Origin: Symbiodinium natans
Taxonomy: Eukaryota; Sar; Dinophyceae; Suessiales; Symbiodiniaceae
DNA: 64,000 bases
Reading direction: 5' to 3'
Assembly: GCA_905221605.1 (NCBI GenBank)
Contig: CAJNDS010002457.1
Coordinates: 1,240,141-1,304,140 of the forward strand
The notes under the pieces were generated by a model. That model was given only the letters and a program-made list of their open reading frames with translations. It was not told the DNA's origin and did no database searches. A program made the position numbers and the translations under genes. Positions 1-11,816 of the stretch are shown one piece after another; the stretch's first letter is position 1; the number at the start of each line of letters is the position of its first letter.

Positions 1-165
1 AAAGGCAGACAGAGTCGTTATGACCGTTCCACTTATGATGAAGATCCCGAAGCCCAAGCCCTAAACCCTATCTTTCATACCAGCATCACATTTTGGCGGG
101 CCTGACACGCCCTCGCGTCCAAGCCGGACAGGAGGCAGCTAACAAAACCTCAGCTGTCCCCCTAA

Positions 166-241
166 ACCCTAAACCCTAAACCCTAAACCCTAAACCCTAA
201 ACCCTAAACCCTAAACCCTAAACCCTAAACCCTAAACCCTA
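166..241. repeat. Telomere-like CCCTAAA array
   Basis: About ten head-to-tail CCCTAAA units. The same unit recurs, in either orientation, throughout the host part of the window, so this is an interstitial array and not a chromosome end. TTTAGGG is the plant-type telomere unit, also used by dinoflagellates. Confidence 0.95.
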
Positions 242-545
242 TCCCAGAGTAAGCTTTGTACCCTTCAAAGGGAAGTGTACCTTAATCATTGGAATGCATG
301 GTACAAGGTTACTCTAGAAATTCCCTAAACCCTAAAAGCCAATAAGCCCACAAAACCCGATTTACTAAGTCAAAAACAGCTTAAGTAGGGCCCTTACTTG
401 TGTAGGTAGACTAAGTAAGTCAAAAGAGCTTGTAAACCCTATACCCTAAACCCTAAACGTGTGTGCAGTGCGGGTGGCAAAAAACCCAAACCCTAAACCC
501 TAAACCAAGGAAGGGCCTTTACTTGTGTAGGGTGCAGCAGAGCCC

Positions 546-1190
546 AGGATCGGCGCGGTCGGCGCTGGGAACGATTGGGCTGCTGCTGTGCGCCTGTTGG
601 CTGAGATGTGGCATCGGAAGGTGACGCCCGCGACTTGGCGGCCAAATTCGACGCCCCGAAGTCCTCTACAACCTAAACCAAACTTCGAAGACAACCTAAA
701 CCTCTGAACTCTGAACCCTGTAAACCCTGACGCCAGAACGCAAGGGCTTAACCCGAAGTATAGGGCTTACCCAGACTACATGGTCTGGGGTTCGGTGTTT
801 GGGCTCCTTAGTGAGGACCTGCGCAACTACACCCTGGCGCTCAGCACCCTGGAGCAAGCGCGTCAATGGGAGCTGGCGGTGCCTCGGCGGCTGGAGATTC
901 CGCTCTTGCTGTCATAGGGCTCCTTGAGCACAGAGTAAGTAGCGGAAGCACCCTAAACCCTAAGAAACCTGGACACTAGACACAAAACCCTTCACCCTTA
1001 AACCCTCAAACCCTTAAACCCTTGAGCCCTTAAACCCTAAACCCTCAACCCTCAACCCTAGCCCTAAACCATCCTGAGCCTTGCCACTGTTTGTTCTCCG
1101 ACTCTTGGCTGTGCTTTGAGCTCTTCGCCTGCACATGCAAGGTGCATTTGCTGACAGAGATGCGGCAACGGAAGATGAAACCTGATCTGC
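546..1190 (+). CDS. Pentatricopeptide-repeat-like gene fragments (exons)
   Basis: Three short GC-rich stretches read like PPR helices typical of dinoflagellate PPR proteins. About 546-640 reads NDWAAAVRLLAEMWHRKVTP. About 816-878 reads LALSTLEQARQWELA and is followed by a GT donor. About 1142-1190 reads VHLLTEMRQRKMKPDL after an AG acceptor. Joining the second and third across the intron gives the usual PPR pattern of a QWELA helix followed by an LL-EM-KPD helix in one frame. PPR proteins bind organellar RNA. The flanks are telomere-like repeats, and neither the start nor the end of the gene is visible. It may be a pseudogene or an outlying part of a larger gene to the left. Confidence 0.45.
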
Positions 1191-1195
1191 CCCTT

Positions 1196-1326
1196 TTGTT
1201 GAACACGGTTTAGGGTTTAGGGTTCAGGGCTTATAGGGTTTAGGGTTTAGGGTTCGAGGCGGGCGAAGTCTCTTGGAAAAAAGGGCGAAGGGTTTATCAG
1301 TTTAGGGTTAGGGTTGCTGAACACGG
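1196..1326. repeat. Telomere-like segment between 13-base direct repeats
   Basis: TTGTTGAACACGG at 1196-1208 and TTGCTGAACACGG at 1314-1326 (12 of 13 identical) bracket a segment made largely of TTTAGGG-type repeats, directly after the third PPR exon. This looks like an inserted intronic segment with a target duplication. Confidence 0.6.
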
Positions 1327-1730
1327 GTTGCAGGCGCGTCGCAGCGGCTCTGGCTGCGGATTTTGTTGGCTTCCACTTGGACTGAACTATACAGACCCAG
1401 AAGCCCCCCCCCCCAAACCCCTCTAACCCTACAATGCCCCACAGACCTCACCAAACCCCTAATGAACCTCAACAAGCCCTACCTAAAATCTTACAAAGCC
1501 CCATGTAAAAATCGTAGGATCCCCAAAAAGCGGACCCCAGTAAGGTGCCCGCTAATTTCGGAAACCCTAAACCCTAAACCCTTAAACCCTAAAGCCTAAA
1601 GCCTAAAGCCTAAACCCTAAACCCTAGACCCTAAACCCTAATCCCTAAACCCTAAACCAACCCTAAACCCTAAACCCTGTCAAGTCCACTGGGCCTAGGA
1701 TCTGCCACAGCATCGCCGCAGCCTCGGTTA

Positions 1731-1862
1731 GGGTTTAGGGTTTAGGGTTTAGGGTTTAGGGTTTAGGGTTTAGGGTTTAGGGTTTAGGGTTTAGGGTTTA
1801 GGGTTTAGGGTTTAGGGTTTAGGGTTTAGGGTTTAGGGTTTAGGGTTTAGGGTTTAGGGTTA
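1731..1862. repeat. Long TTTAGGG array
   Basis: Roughly 18 uninterrupted TTTAGGG units, one of the longest arrays in the window. It lies in a gene-free stretch. Confidence 0.95.
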
Positions 1863-2782
1863 GAGAGAGCCGTTTCGCACACACCAGAGCACTTGGGGCG
1901 AAAAGATGCAGACATGATCTGGGTCGCCCAGTGGTACCGTTGACCCTTTTTGGGGTTCTGGGCTTCCTTATAAAAGGAACCAACCCCAAAAAAGGGGTCC
2001 TTATCATGATGTGGTTACTGAGCTGCTAAGTTCTACAGGAATCCCCGAAACCCCAAACCCTCAAGCAAAAAAGTCTCCAATATTTGCCCCCGGAATGCCT
2101 GAATTGCATCTGCATACCCTGAAATTCCCGGTTCAATCAAGGGGAGCCCATGTGGCTCAGGGTTTAGGGTATAGGGTTTAGGGTTCATGGTTTAGGGTTT
2201 AGGGTTTCGGGTGTGGCTGAGGTCAAAAGGGCTCGCTTTGCTGGCCGGCAGGGGCGCCGCAGCTCTCGGCGCAAGCTGACTCAGACGAGGCTCCCTAAAC
2301 CCTAAACCCTAAACCCGGGTTTATAAGGCTTTACCTTAAGGACCACATGAACCCCCTATACTGCCATAATCCCTGTTAAGGTATATGAACCGTAAACCCT
2401 CTCAAGGTTCCTTGGGTCCTTAAGGGACGGGACACGAACATGACATTGCACGCTGTGCCATAAGTAGCTCAGCAGTGTTGTTACTGTTTTACGATATTGC
2501 GACTACTATTGTCATTCTTTCCTTGCTACGTGCGCTCAGTCTTACTATCCCTGCTATAGTCTTGTTATTGCATGTAATCTCACAGATCCGTATCCTAAAC
2601 CCTAATCCTTAATCCCTAAACCCTAAACCCTAAACCCTAAACCCTAAACCCTAAACCCTATACCTAACCCCCCCCCCAAAAAAAAATAAAAGAAATCTTG
2701 AAACAGCGCTGCCCAGGCTCCGTGGCATACCGGAGACTGCAGCATGCGCGCGGGGGTTCACAGAAAAAAAGCAGCTTCGCAG

Positions 2783-2842
2783 GGTTTAGGGTTTAGGGAA
2801 CCCTAAACCCTAAACCCTAAACCCTAAACCCTAAACCCTGGT
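2783..2842. repeat. Inverted telomere-like junction
   Basis: Two TTTAGGG units run directly into CCCTAAA units, making a telomere-to-telomere inverted junction with a possible foldback. Confidence 0.85.
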
Positions 2843-3160
2843 TGGCGTAGAAGGAACTAGGGGGTTGCAGGGGAGGGAGAGAGGGAGAGCGGGAGAGTGT
2901 GAGGGAGGGAGAGAGACAAGGAGAGATCAGGGATTTGATTTCACATGTTTCAGTTTCTTACATGGATGGTTGTCAAAATGATGATCCCTTTTAGGTTCCG
3001 CATAATAATGGGGATGCAAAAAGGGACCATCACTCTGACAACCACCCATATGGATGTGGGGGCCTCTGGTTGCAACAAAAGGGCGGACGTCAGATCTCAG
3101 GATCCAGATGCATTAGGGTTTAGGGTTTAGGGTTTAGGGGGAGGGTTGAGGAGATCCTTG

Positions 3161-3282
3161 CAAGTACGGGCCCCCTTACTATACTAACCCTAGTTAAGGG
3201 AGTTATCACCTACATAGTACTACTTATAACCCAATTTAGGGCCCTTAGAACCCTATTTATAACTAGGGGGCCCTTACATGTG
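3161..3282 (+). mobile_element. MITE-like family A copy
   Basis: A ~122-base element begins CAAGTACGGGCCCCC and ends GGGGGCCCTTACATGT, so its ends are imperfect inverted repeats. The body (TAGTTAAGGGAGTTAT ... ACCCAATTTAGGGCCC) recurs at 4451-4570, 34781-34902, 35821-35945, 37625-37746 and, reversed, 37857-37979. No coding capacity. Confidence 0.8.
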
Positions 3283-4450
3283 GGGATCATAGGAACCCTA
3301 ACATTGGGACCATATACCGTATACGACTAGAATCCCTATTATAAGGTAATATAAGCCGAAAACCCTAAACCTAAACCCCTCTAGATGCCCTACGCTACTA
3401 GAATCCCTATGAAGGTAATATGAACCAGAAACCCGTTTAAGGTTCCTTTGGTCCTCAAGGAACCCCAAGGGTCCATGTACCTAATTATTATACACTTGGG
3501 CCACAAAGTCCTTTTACAGCAAGTACTTTAAGGGCTATTCCTTATTAAGGTACATGGACCCGTAGGGATTAGAGCAAGAAGGATTTCGCAAAAGCTCGCG
3601 ACTGTCATCCCGATGTTGTCCCCAGTCGTTCGGGACACAAGCGAATTAGTGTTGCAAGCATAGGGTTTAGGGTTTAGGGTTTAGGGTTTGGGGTTTGGGG
3701 TTTGGGGTTTGGGGTTTCGGGTTTGGGGTTTAGAGAATCGGCCCTCAGTTAGAATTCCGGCAACGCCCTCAGTCCGGCTGCAAAAAGAGGGAATCGGCTG
3801 ACGAGGGTTCGCGCCTTGCACCGATACTACTCTATGCGGCCGGGCATGGCCAGCACGCTCCTGTCACGTCGCATTCACTCAGTTTTTTGACCGACAGCGA
3901 AATGAGAGTGGAGGCCATGATTCTCTTCAGATCAGAATCTTCGAGTCTGCTGGAGTGGCAGCTTAATCATGTCGCCGCTGCGTTTGACTCTCACCATGGC
4001 TGCAGCAAGTAGTTTTGTTTGCCCAGCTAAGAGCACCTAGAGGATACTCACTTACCATTGGGCTTTCAACGAGGCTCCCTTAGTACATCTTGGTGTATCG
4101 AGCTGGCAGGCATTTGAGCAGTTGTCATAACGCGTGTGCCAATCGAGTCGAGCAACGCATGACCTCAAGCAGACCTAGGGTAACCTTTGCACCCTTACCC
4201 TAAACCCTAAACCCTAAACAGTCTACCTTAACTCTTGGAAAATATACACCGTTTTGAGGTATACACAAAGTTACTCCAGGGATACTTAGGGTCTAGGGTC
4301 TAGGGTCTAGGGTTGAGGGTTTAGGGTTTAGGGTTTAGGGTTTAGGGCACGCCCGCACTTTGCAAGCCATGGTGGAAACCATGGTAGGCGAGGAGGAGAG
4401 CCAGGCTGGCAGTCGGCTTGCAACCAACCTTAGGGACAAAATGAACCCTA

Positions 4451-4570
4451 CAAGTAGGGGCCCCCTTACTATACTAACCTTAGTTAAGGGAGTTGTAACC
4501 TACATAGTACTACTTATAACCCAATTTAGGGCCCTTATAACCCTATTTATAACTAGGGGGCCCTTACATG
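4451..4570 (+). mobile_element. MITE-like family A copy
   Basis: Nearly identical over ~120 bases to the copies at 34781 and 37625, including the CAAGTAGGGGCCCCC left end and GGGGGCCCTTACATG right end. The high identity suggests recent spread. Confidence 0.85.
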
Positions 4571-5337
4571 CAAGATTGGGGCCATATACCCTATACTACT
4601 TCAACCCAAAGGGTTTAGGGTTTAGGGTTTAGGGTTCGTTTTACCTTAATAGGGATCATGGTAGTGTAGGGTATGCGGCCCCCAATTTTAGGGTTCATTT
4701 GGTCTGCACGGATCCTGAAGCTAAGGAAGCCCTGCCAAGACTTTACGTGAGAGTTTCGGGTTTAGGGTTTAGGGTTTAGGGTTTAGGGTTTAGGGTTACT
4801 TGTATAGTACTACCTTGGGGACCGAATGAACCCTAAAGTTGGGGTCCATATACCTTGTACTATAATCCCGAATCCCTCTTCAGGTATGTGAACCATAGAA
4901 CCCCTTTTAAGGTTCATTTGGTCCTTGAGGTATGATGGAGTTAGGTACCCAAAACCATACTAGATAGGGTGTTTGGGGTACCTAGTTCCATAATGGTACT
5001 ACAAATTGTGCAGCGGAATGTTCCAGTAATGTTCCATGCTCCTAGCTATTAGTGCTACTACTGGGTGGGGGGCTGGTCGACAGGGTTCAGGAGATCGTTG
5101 CCCGGTGAACCCGAGAAGCAATTGGTTTTAGTGTCATGATCCCTACACACAAAGACATGTAGATAAACAAGGAAGGGTTTCCGGCTGTACTGCTGAAAGC
5201 CACATTGATCATACTGCCATCGCCCTTTTCAAAGCATGATGCGGGTACCACGGCCAAACCATGCCAGGCCGACATCAACCGGCCAGAATAACAGCAATCG
5301 TTGTCTGGCAAACACTCAAGCCGCTAAAGTCCTCCTC

Positions 5338-5456
5338 CTAAACCCTAAACCCTAAACCCTAAACCCTAAACCCTAAACCCTAAACCCTAAACCCTAAACC
5401 CTAAACCCTAAACCCTAAACCCTAAACCCTAAACCCTAAACCCTAAACCCTAAACC
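5338..5456. repeat. Long CCCTAAA array
   Basis: About 17 head-to-tail CCCTAAA units, uninterrupted. Confidence 0.95.
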
Positions 5457-5849
5457 TATACCCATGTCATGGAGACGTGACTATGGCTGGCAGCCTGCCG
5501 CTTTCTTGCCCGCAGCCGCCACGGCCATCATGAACAACTACCCCAAAGATCCCCAAGCCTTGTACCGCTCCCCTCGTTTAGCAAGACAACTTAGGCTTCC
5601 ATTGTGCTGCAGTGCTTGCTGGAGGTTTACGAGAACAAGGGACCCCTAGTATAGACCCCCGAACAGTAGGATCCCCATATCAACAGGACCCCAGTCACGT
5701 AGCCCTATTATCGTAACCACCCCCTATTTCCTGACTTTTGCCTTAAGCCTAACGGTCCATGTACCTATACAGCATTTTCTTGAGCCTTGCAGGGGTTCCC
5801 GAGAAACAGCTGCAGGGCGCAAGGGGCTACCTAGGTTTGTGGACCCTTA

Positions 5850-5987
5850 CAAGGAGGGGCCCCCTTGCGATACCAACTACAGTCTAGAAAGTACTTCAGG
5901 TACTTATATAACCTAAGTTAGGATCCCACCCAATTGAGGTTCCTTATAACTCCTACTTTTTTGGTAGGGGAGCCCCCCCCTCCTTAT
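5850..5987 (+). mobile_element. MITE-like family A copy, CAAGGAGGGG subfamily
   Basis: Starts CAAGGAGGGGCCCCC and ends GAGCCCCCCCCTCCTTA, with the family-A body diverged between. Related subfamily copies lie near 11215-11332, 14570-14684, 20803-20924, 21195-21311, 25933-26050, 32397-32515 and 35229-35354. Reversed copies lie near 14189-14320, 27313-27447 and 43683-43801. Confidence 0.7.
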
Positions 5988-6789
5988 CGTCAGTGCTGAG
6001 CCATTCGTTGAGCCCAGACCATGGGCGGCGAGGAGGAGCTGCTTCGAGCCTATTTAGGTTGAAACTTGCATTGTGGGGTTTAGGGGTTTGCGATGGTTTA
6101 CTAGGGTGAGGTTGTCTGCTTGGTGTAGCGGGCTTTGAATTCAGGGCCTTGAAGGTCTGATGCTTGAAGGTTTCGGATTCATAGGCAGAGTGAATCTTGG
6201 TTCTGAGCACAGCTCGGGCAGAGCTAGGGCATGATCTATTTACGATTGACATTCTGTCTTTCTCTTTCTTTCTCTCTCCAACTCTCTCTCTCTCTCTCCT
6301 CAGTCGCTCTTCCTTTCACTTGTTCCCTGTCATGCTCGGTGCAAGTGGCTGTCACTGCCGAACTCGAGGGACGAATGATGCACACGGCAGTGCATCTCTG
6401 TGCATCTGCAGGACCTGCCTGCTGACATCAAGAAAGAGATTGTCACGTGGGCTGCAAGAGCGGGGGCGTCTACGGTCGGAACGGATAGAGTGCACAAGCG
6501 CCATCCGTCACAGGACAAGCTTGGAAGGAAATCCTCAAGGACCAAATGAACCTTTCAAGATTGTAGTGGCTCATATACCTTACTACGGGTTTTTGTAGTA
6601 GAGGGTATATGGCCCCAATTGTTAGTGTTCGTTTGGTCCTCAAGGAGTATACTCAGAAGTCTCCCGAAGCTGCCGCAAAGGGAAAGCGCTGAAGGGCCTA
6701 TGCTCAGTCCTGCGATCAAGGACGCCGGCAACTTTCAACATGTGTGCATGCATACACACGCATATATTATGTTCTACAATACCGTACAA

Positions 6790-6842
6790 TATAAATACAA
6801 ATATCTATATCTATATCTCTCTATATATATTTATATATATAC

Positions 6843-6877
<35 letters not shown>

Positions 6878-6895
6878 CATATATATACATAGAGC
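6790..6895. repeat. AT-rich microsatellite
   Basis: TATA/TATC dinucleotide-type repeats with interruptions. It lies just upstream of the first recognisable FKBP exon. Confidence 0.9.
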
Positions 6896-6924
6896 GAGAC
6901 AGTGCGTGTGCTCTGAGAGCTCAG

Positions 6925-7384
6925 GTGACAAAAGCCGTCTATTCTGCAAGAGCCCCGAAGACCGGGGACGAGGTGCGCGGTGGCCACTCGAGGTTGGTTG
7001 AGGTTTAGAGGGTTAGAGGGTTTAGGGTTTAGGGTTTGGGGGTTTGGGTTTAGGGTTTGTGGTTTAGGGTTTAGGGTTTAGGGTTTAGGTTTGGTTTGGG
7101 GCTTCATGCAGAGTTTCAGGATGTCGTGTTTGGGCTTGGGGTTGGTTGTTTTGGGGTTGTCTGGGCTTTACAGGCAGCATGGGTTCAGGCAAACCCTAAA
7201 CCCTAAACCCTAAACCCTACTGCAGGTCGAGATCCGCTTCGCAACCGTGGTGGCCAACTGGCCCGTGCACCATGGTAGCGGTGTTTGCTTCACGCTGGGC
7301 CGCGGGGAGGTCGGCAAGAGAAGGGTTTAGGGTCTTGGGTTGAGGGTTCCAGCGTTCTTCTGGGGATTCCCGAGTCTGCGAGAG

Positions 7385-7431
<47 letters not shown>

Positions 7432-10400
7432 GTGTTCATGGTGGCAATCATGGCCGTTGCAGAAGCCCCTACACAGAACTACTGTTTGCTTAGGAACCCC
7501 CAAACAAAGAATAGGAATCCCTATATATTGGCCCTACTTGTACTTAAAAGGATGAATGTTTTCTTGTTTCCTGGGGGGGGCCCGGGGGGGGGGGTCTTAA
7601 GCAAATAGAAGAAAATGGTATGGACTGGGGTTGGGGCTCAGGTAGGGTGTCGCCTTTTCCCTGTTCTATCTCTGCCCTGTCTTTGTTCACTAGTCGCGAA
7701 TCCTGCACTTGCCCGAAACCCTAAACCCTAAAAACTGAACCCTAAACCCTACCCACAAGTAGCCCCTGACCCCGAAGGGTGAGATGCCCAGCTGACCCTG
7801 CGCAGGTCATGGAAGCCTGGGATCGCATCGTGGCGACCATGAAGAAGGCCGGTGTAAGCGTTTAGGGGTTTAGGGTTTAGGGTTTAGGGTTGGGATGTTC
7901 CCCCTGATAAGTGAACAGTCCTTAATGGGGATTGTAAGGGGGGGGGGGGGGGTTCTATAATGCCGATTAAGGACTCTTAGTATAAGGGGGGGTACATCCC
8001 AAGTGTAGGGGTTTGAGGGTTTAGGGTTTCAGTGTTTTAATGGTCTTAGGTTAGGGCATACGAATGTAGGGTTTTAGGCTTTTTATAGGAGTTGGGGCCC
8101 TAAGCCTTAAACCCTAAGCCTTAAACCCTAAACCCTAAATCCTGAACCCAAAGCTTCCGCTTTGAGTCTCAAAGGCACCGAGACCTAGTGGTTTTCCCTG
8201 TAATGAATAGAGCTTTTGGGCTTTTCCTGGCTCCTGCCAAGACAAGAGTCTAGTACCTTGAGGTGGCTTGGACACAGCAGTGAGTAGAGGCCCCTTGACA
8301 GAAACCCCACTGTCTCTCTATCTCTCTATCTCTCTATCTCTTTGTCTCTCTCTGTCCGTTTGTCTCTGTATACACCTGCATTTCCTTCCTGCCCTGATGG
8401 GGCAGGAAGGTTTGCCCTAACCTTTCACACCTGCAATCCTCCCAAAGGCTTCTGGGGATTGAGAGGCTTCCGAATAACAACCTAGGGTTTCAGGTTTTAA
8501 GGCCTGTAGGTCCTAAATGTGACGACATCCATGCTTGCCGAAGCATTGCAGCATGGGAACATGTCAGAAGGTGATGGGGTCTCTAATTAATGTGGTGCCC
8601 TAGGTTTCTTCGCCTTTTCCCCAAGGGTCCATGTACCAGAGTGTAGACTTGGTCCTTAAAGCTTGGCTTTCTTCTGGCTGGCTCTGAGGACTTTAACCTT
8701 TTGGGTTGTTGAAGAAGCTACAATAAGGAGCCCAAAAGTTAAACGTTTAGGCGGGGATCAGGAATCAGCCAAGAAAGGGTTTCCTATGGTACGAGTATAT
8801 GCTATTATATGATACATGGACCCTTTGGGATTTGGATATACCTAAACCCCAAGCCTGTAGGTACATGGACCCTTGCATTTTCTGAGTAGTTCTTGGGGAT
8901 AATGTTTAACTTCCCCTTCTTTCCCCTTTCAAGGAACCTAATGAATTCATACATTGTTTGCAAAGGGCTTTAACGCACGACTCAGTTTTGGATGAGTTCC
9001 ATGCAATTCCGATGCTCTCGCAGGGTGAGACATCCAAGTTCACGGTGCCCGAGCCTGCGACGCACTGCCGTGAGATGCCTTGACACACACGTGAGGGTTG
9101 ATCCACATCATGGTCCCCGTTTAGAGGTCTCAAGTGTCCTAAACCCTAAACCCTAAACCCGAAAGCGTAAACCCTAAACCCTACTGTAAACCCCTACACC
9201 CCTTCCATCACTTCCATCTATGTCATATCAGACCGAAGAGTCCCAATGATTCAAGACAATGCCCCTCACATGCATGCCCTAAAGCAGCAGGGTCTCTCTG
9301 AGGTTGCGGTTTGGGGTTTAGGGTTTAGGGTTTAGGGTTTGGGGTTTAGGGTTCAGGGTTATGACCCTAATTAAAGCATAAACCCTAAACCCTCATAAGA
9401 TGACTACTGGGATTTTTTGTCTCTCACATCAAAGGTGTTGGCTCTTTTTGGGTCATTTCAGGGTGCTAAGCCCGAAACCCTAAACCCTAAACCCTAAACC
9501 CTAAACCCTAAACCCTAAACCCTAAACCCTAAACCCTAAAACCCTAAACCCTAAACCTTCATCTACGGTGTCTTGACGTAGGTATCGCATGGGCAATTCT
9601 CTGACTTTAAGAAAGAAGGATCCCGAAAAAGGGACCCTAGTTCAAAGGACTGAACTACGCATAAATATACCTTTTCTCCCATTCTCCCACCCATAGAAGG
9701 CCCACGTTGGCCCCATGCCGGGGTACCCCACATGGGTCTCGCTGCAACTTCAACCCCTACTTGCCCTCCCCTTGGTCCCCCTGGAGTATGGCTCAGGTGG
9801 CCAAAGAGACGCGTTAAATTCCGCCAACTGCAAAGCCCTAACCCTAAACCCTAAACGCCTAAACCTTGAGCCCTATTTCAAAGGCTGTGGATGGAAGCTG
9901 ACCTAGACCCCCCAAGCACCCTTGCTTTCCGAAGTCTTCCTTACCCAGACCTGCCCAGAACGCTCCAAACCAGAAACGGTACATAAATTGCGCTGTTCCC
10001 CCTTATACTAACAGTCTCTAATGGGGGTTCTAGTTACCCCCTATTATAGGGGGTACTAGAATCCCTATGAGGGGCAACATCCCAAAAAATAACCGCAAAC
10101 CCGAAGCCTGTCCTGAGGAGATGTACCTCTCAGGAGGTCCCGATCGATTTCGGGAGAAGCTTCCAGATGATGGACAGGACTTCTCAAGAGCTTGGGGTTT
10201 AGGATTTACAAGGAGTTAGGGTCTAAGTTTTGGACTTCTCTTCTTGGGATGGGAAGCTGCAGGCCCCTTTCATGCCCCATGAATAAACAACACCGCGAAG
10301 TCCAGCTAGGCGGATGCATGACCCAAACATCAGGTAAAGCCTGGGTTTAGAGTTTGGGGTTTGGGGTTTAGGGTTTAGGGGGCTGGTATTTGGTTTCAAA

Positions 10401-10460
10401 GGGGGTCTTTTGCCACAGCAGGACGTCATCTTCGAGATCGAGCTGGTAGCTGTGAGAAGC
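6925..10460 (+). CDS. FKBP-TPR gene, exons of FKBP-like domain 1
   Basis: First recognisable part of a gene that continues to 27290. The exons, read in one frame, are 6925-6972 (ends PKTGDE), 7226-7309 (VEIRFATVVANW ... FTLGRGE), 7806-7847 (VMEAWDRIVATMKK), 9024-~9069 (GETSKFTVPEP) and ~10419-10460 (QDVIFEIELVAV). Together they follow the FKBP order: GDEV strand, FTLGxGEV, GWD-like EAWD helix, MKKGE, terminal FEIEL strand. FKBPs are peptidyl-prolyl isomerases. Here EAWD replaces the usual GWD and the loop holding several active-site residues is poorly conserved, so activity is uncertain. An exon for the AYG loop was not found. Donors are GT (6973, 7310) and GC (7848). Introns are full of telomere-like arrays and MITEs. 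Confidence 0.7.
7381..7428. repeat. GA microsatellite
   Basis: (GA)n tract of about 48 bases inside an intron of the FKBP-TPR gene. Confidence 0.9.
7893..8000 (+). mobile_element. MITE-like family B copy
   Basis: Inverted-repeat element of ~100 bases with ends GGGATGTTCCCCC and GGGGGTACATCCC. Other copies lie near 9990-10083, 14173-14385 (interrupted), 18019-18122, 21687-21791 and 41399-41500. The best copies read GATGTTCCCCCTTATACTA at the left end and its complement at the right end. Confidence 0.75.
8661..8776 (+). mobile_element. MITE-like family H copy
   Basis: Begins CTTGGCTTTCTTCTGGCTGG and ends AATCAGCCAAG, with a terminal inverted CTTGGCT/AGCCAAG. Copies also lie at 23376-23587 (split by a telomere-like array) and 25257-25367. 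Confidence 0.75.
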
Positions 10461-10519
10461 ATCACCGACCTTTTCGGACCCTTGGAGTGTGCGCACCTTC
10501 TCGACTTAGGGTTCATACT

Positions 10520-10660
10520 TGGAGGTTCATGGGTACTCAGTACCCCAATTATAGCTGCACTTAAGAACCCAATTAGAACCCTACTATTGGGGCACTTAAG
10601 TGGCAAATAAGTGGGCTCCAACTACACTTATAGTTGGGTTAGAAGTACCCTGAACCTCCA
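10520..10660. mobile_element. MITE-like family E copy
   Basis: Inverted-repeat element with GGGTACT ... AGTACCC ends around a body with GCACTTAAG motifs. A diverged relative lies near 11575-11670. Confidence 0.5.
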
Positions 10661-11816
10661 AGTAGGGTTTTCTGGGTCATTGTTGAAAATCACTTTCCAT
10701 TTTATGAACATTCAAACCCAATAAGGAACAAAACTCATCATCACATTTAAATAGTACCCCCGCAATGGTGCAGTTTTAGGGGGCCCCCAGCGGCAGCTGT
10801 GGCCTTTTCGGCGTAGACCCAGTACGCAAATACAGGCTGGCCGTTTATTGTCTTGAGCAACTGGGGAAATGTGCTCAAAACACGACGGGGCCATTTTGGT
10901 CCACTGTCGTGGGCTTCGGGCTTAGTATCTGACACATATCCAAAACATGCCTCGTTCTTGAACGTACTACGTATTCGGATTCAGGTAGGGCCTTCGCTGG
11001 GTATGGTTCGAAAGGGTCGTGCTTGAAATGTACATCCCTTTCCGAAAGGGGGTGTGGGGGGGTTTAGGGCCTAAGTTGAGGTTTTAGTGTATATACATAT
11101 AGGTTTAGGGTTTAGGGTTGCTGTTCTACTGATTGTGTATGATCAGTGATCAGGGGGGAGGATACTTTTTGAAGAACGGACCAAGGGGTCAGGCACGAAC
11201 GCTAAACCCTAAACCAAGGAGTGGCCCAACTACTATACGACCTGCAGTTTAAGGGACTTCTAAGAGAAGATCCTTATAACCCAATGTAGGGTCCTTATAA
11301 CTCTACTTATAACCAGGGGGGCCCTTCCTTGTAAACCCTAAGGCTCGATGGCTCTTCCTTATCACCTTGTGTTGTTTTGTTCTTTGTTCATGTGGTGCTT
11401 TTCCTCACCGAGCATACATACATTCACCGCAGCAGTCCACTGTCGCCCTTCATACGATGTGATGGCCAAGGAGACGGAGGCGTGGTACAGAGACTTCTGC
11501 TGGACTGGCTGGGATCAACCAAGGGAAAAGCACCCACTGAAGTAAGCAAGAAGTGTAATGGATAGACTGTAGGTCCCAGGGTACTTATATCCCCAATTTT
11601 TAACTGCACTTATGAGCTCCCTACAGGTCCCGTAAGTAGGTCATATGTACAGTTCTAGTTGGAAACCCTGGGACCTAAACCCTAAACCGAAACCCTAAAC
11701 CGAAACCCTAAACCCTAAACCCTAAACCGCAAACCCTAAACCCTAAACCCCAAACCCCTAAACTGAACCTCCATGTTGGGAAATCGCCTTCCCCTTAAAG
11801 CACTTTAGCTCTCCAG

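Larger units (their letters stand above)
1400..6900. other. Repeat-rich stretch with no recognised gene
   Basis: This stretch holds telomere-like arrays in both orientations (for example 1566-1680, 1731-1862, 2598-2660, 3660-3735, 4316-4347, 4759-4796 and 5338-5456). It also holds MITE-like copies of family A at 3161-3282, 4451-4570 and 5850-5987, of family C near 3458-3570 and of family D near 1937-2030, and an AT microsatellite at about 6800-6893. An open frame around 6411-6545 looks faintly exon-like after an AG but has no recognisable product. Confidence 0.7.

Noticed and set aside
166-241. CCCTAAA array as a true chromosome end
   Set aside because: Host sequence continues on both sides and similar arrays occur throughout in both orientations.
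6619-7008. 129-residue open frame on the plus strand as an intact gene
   Set aside because: Most of it is translated AT microsatellite; only the last part (from 6925) is accepted, as an FKBP exon.
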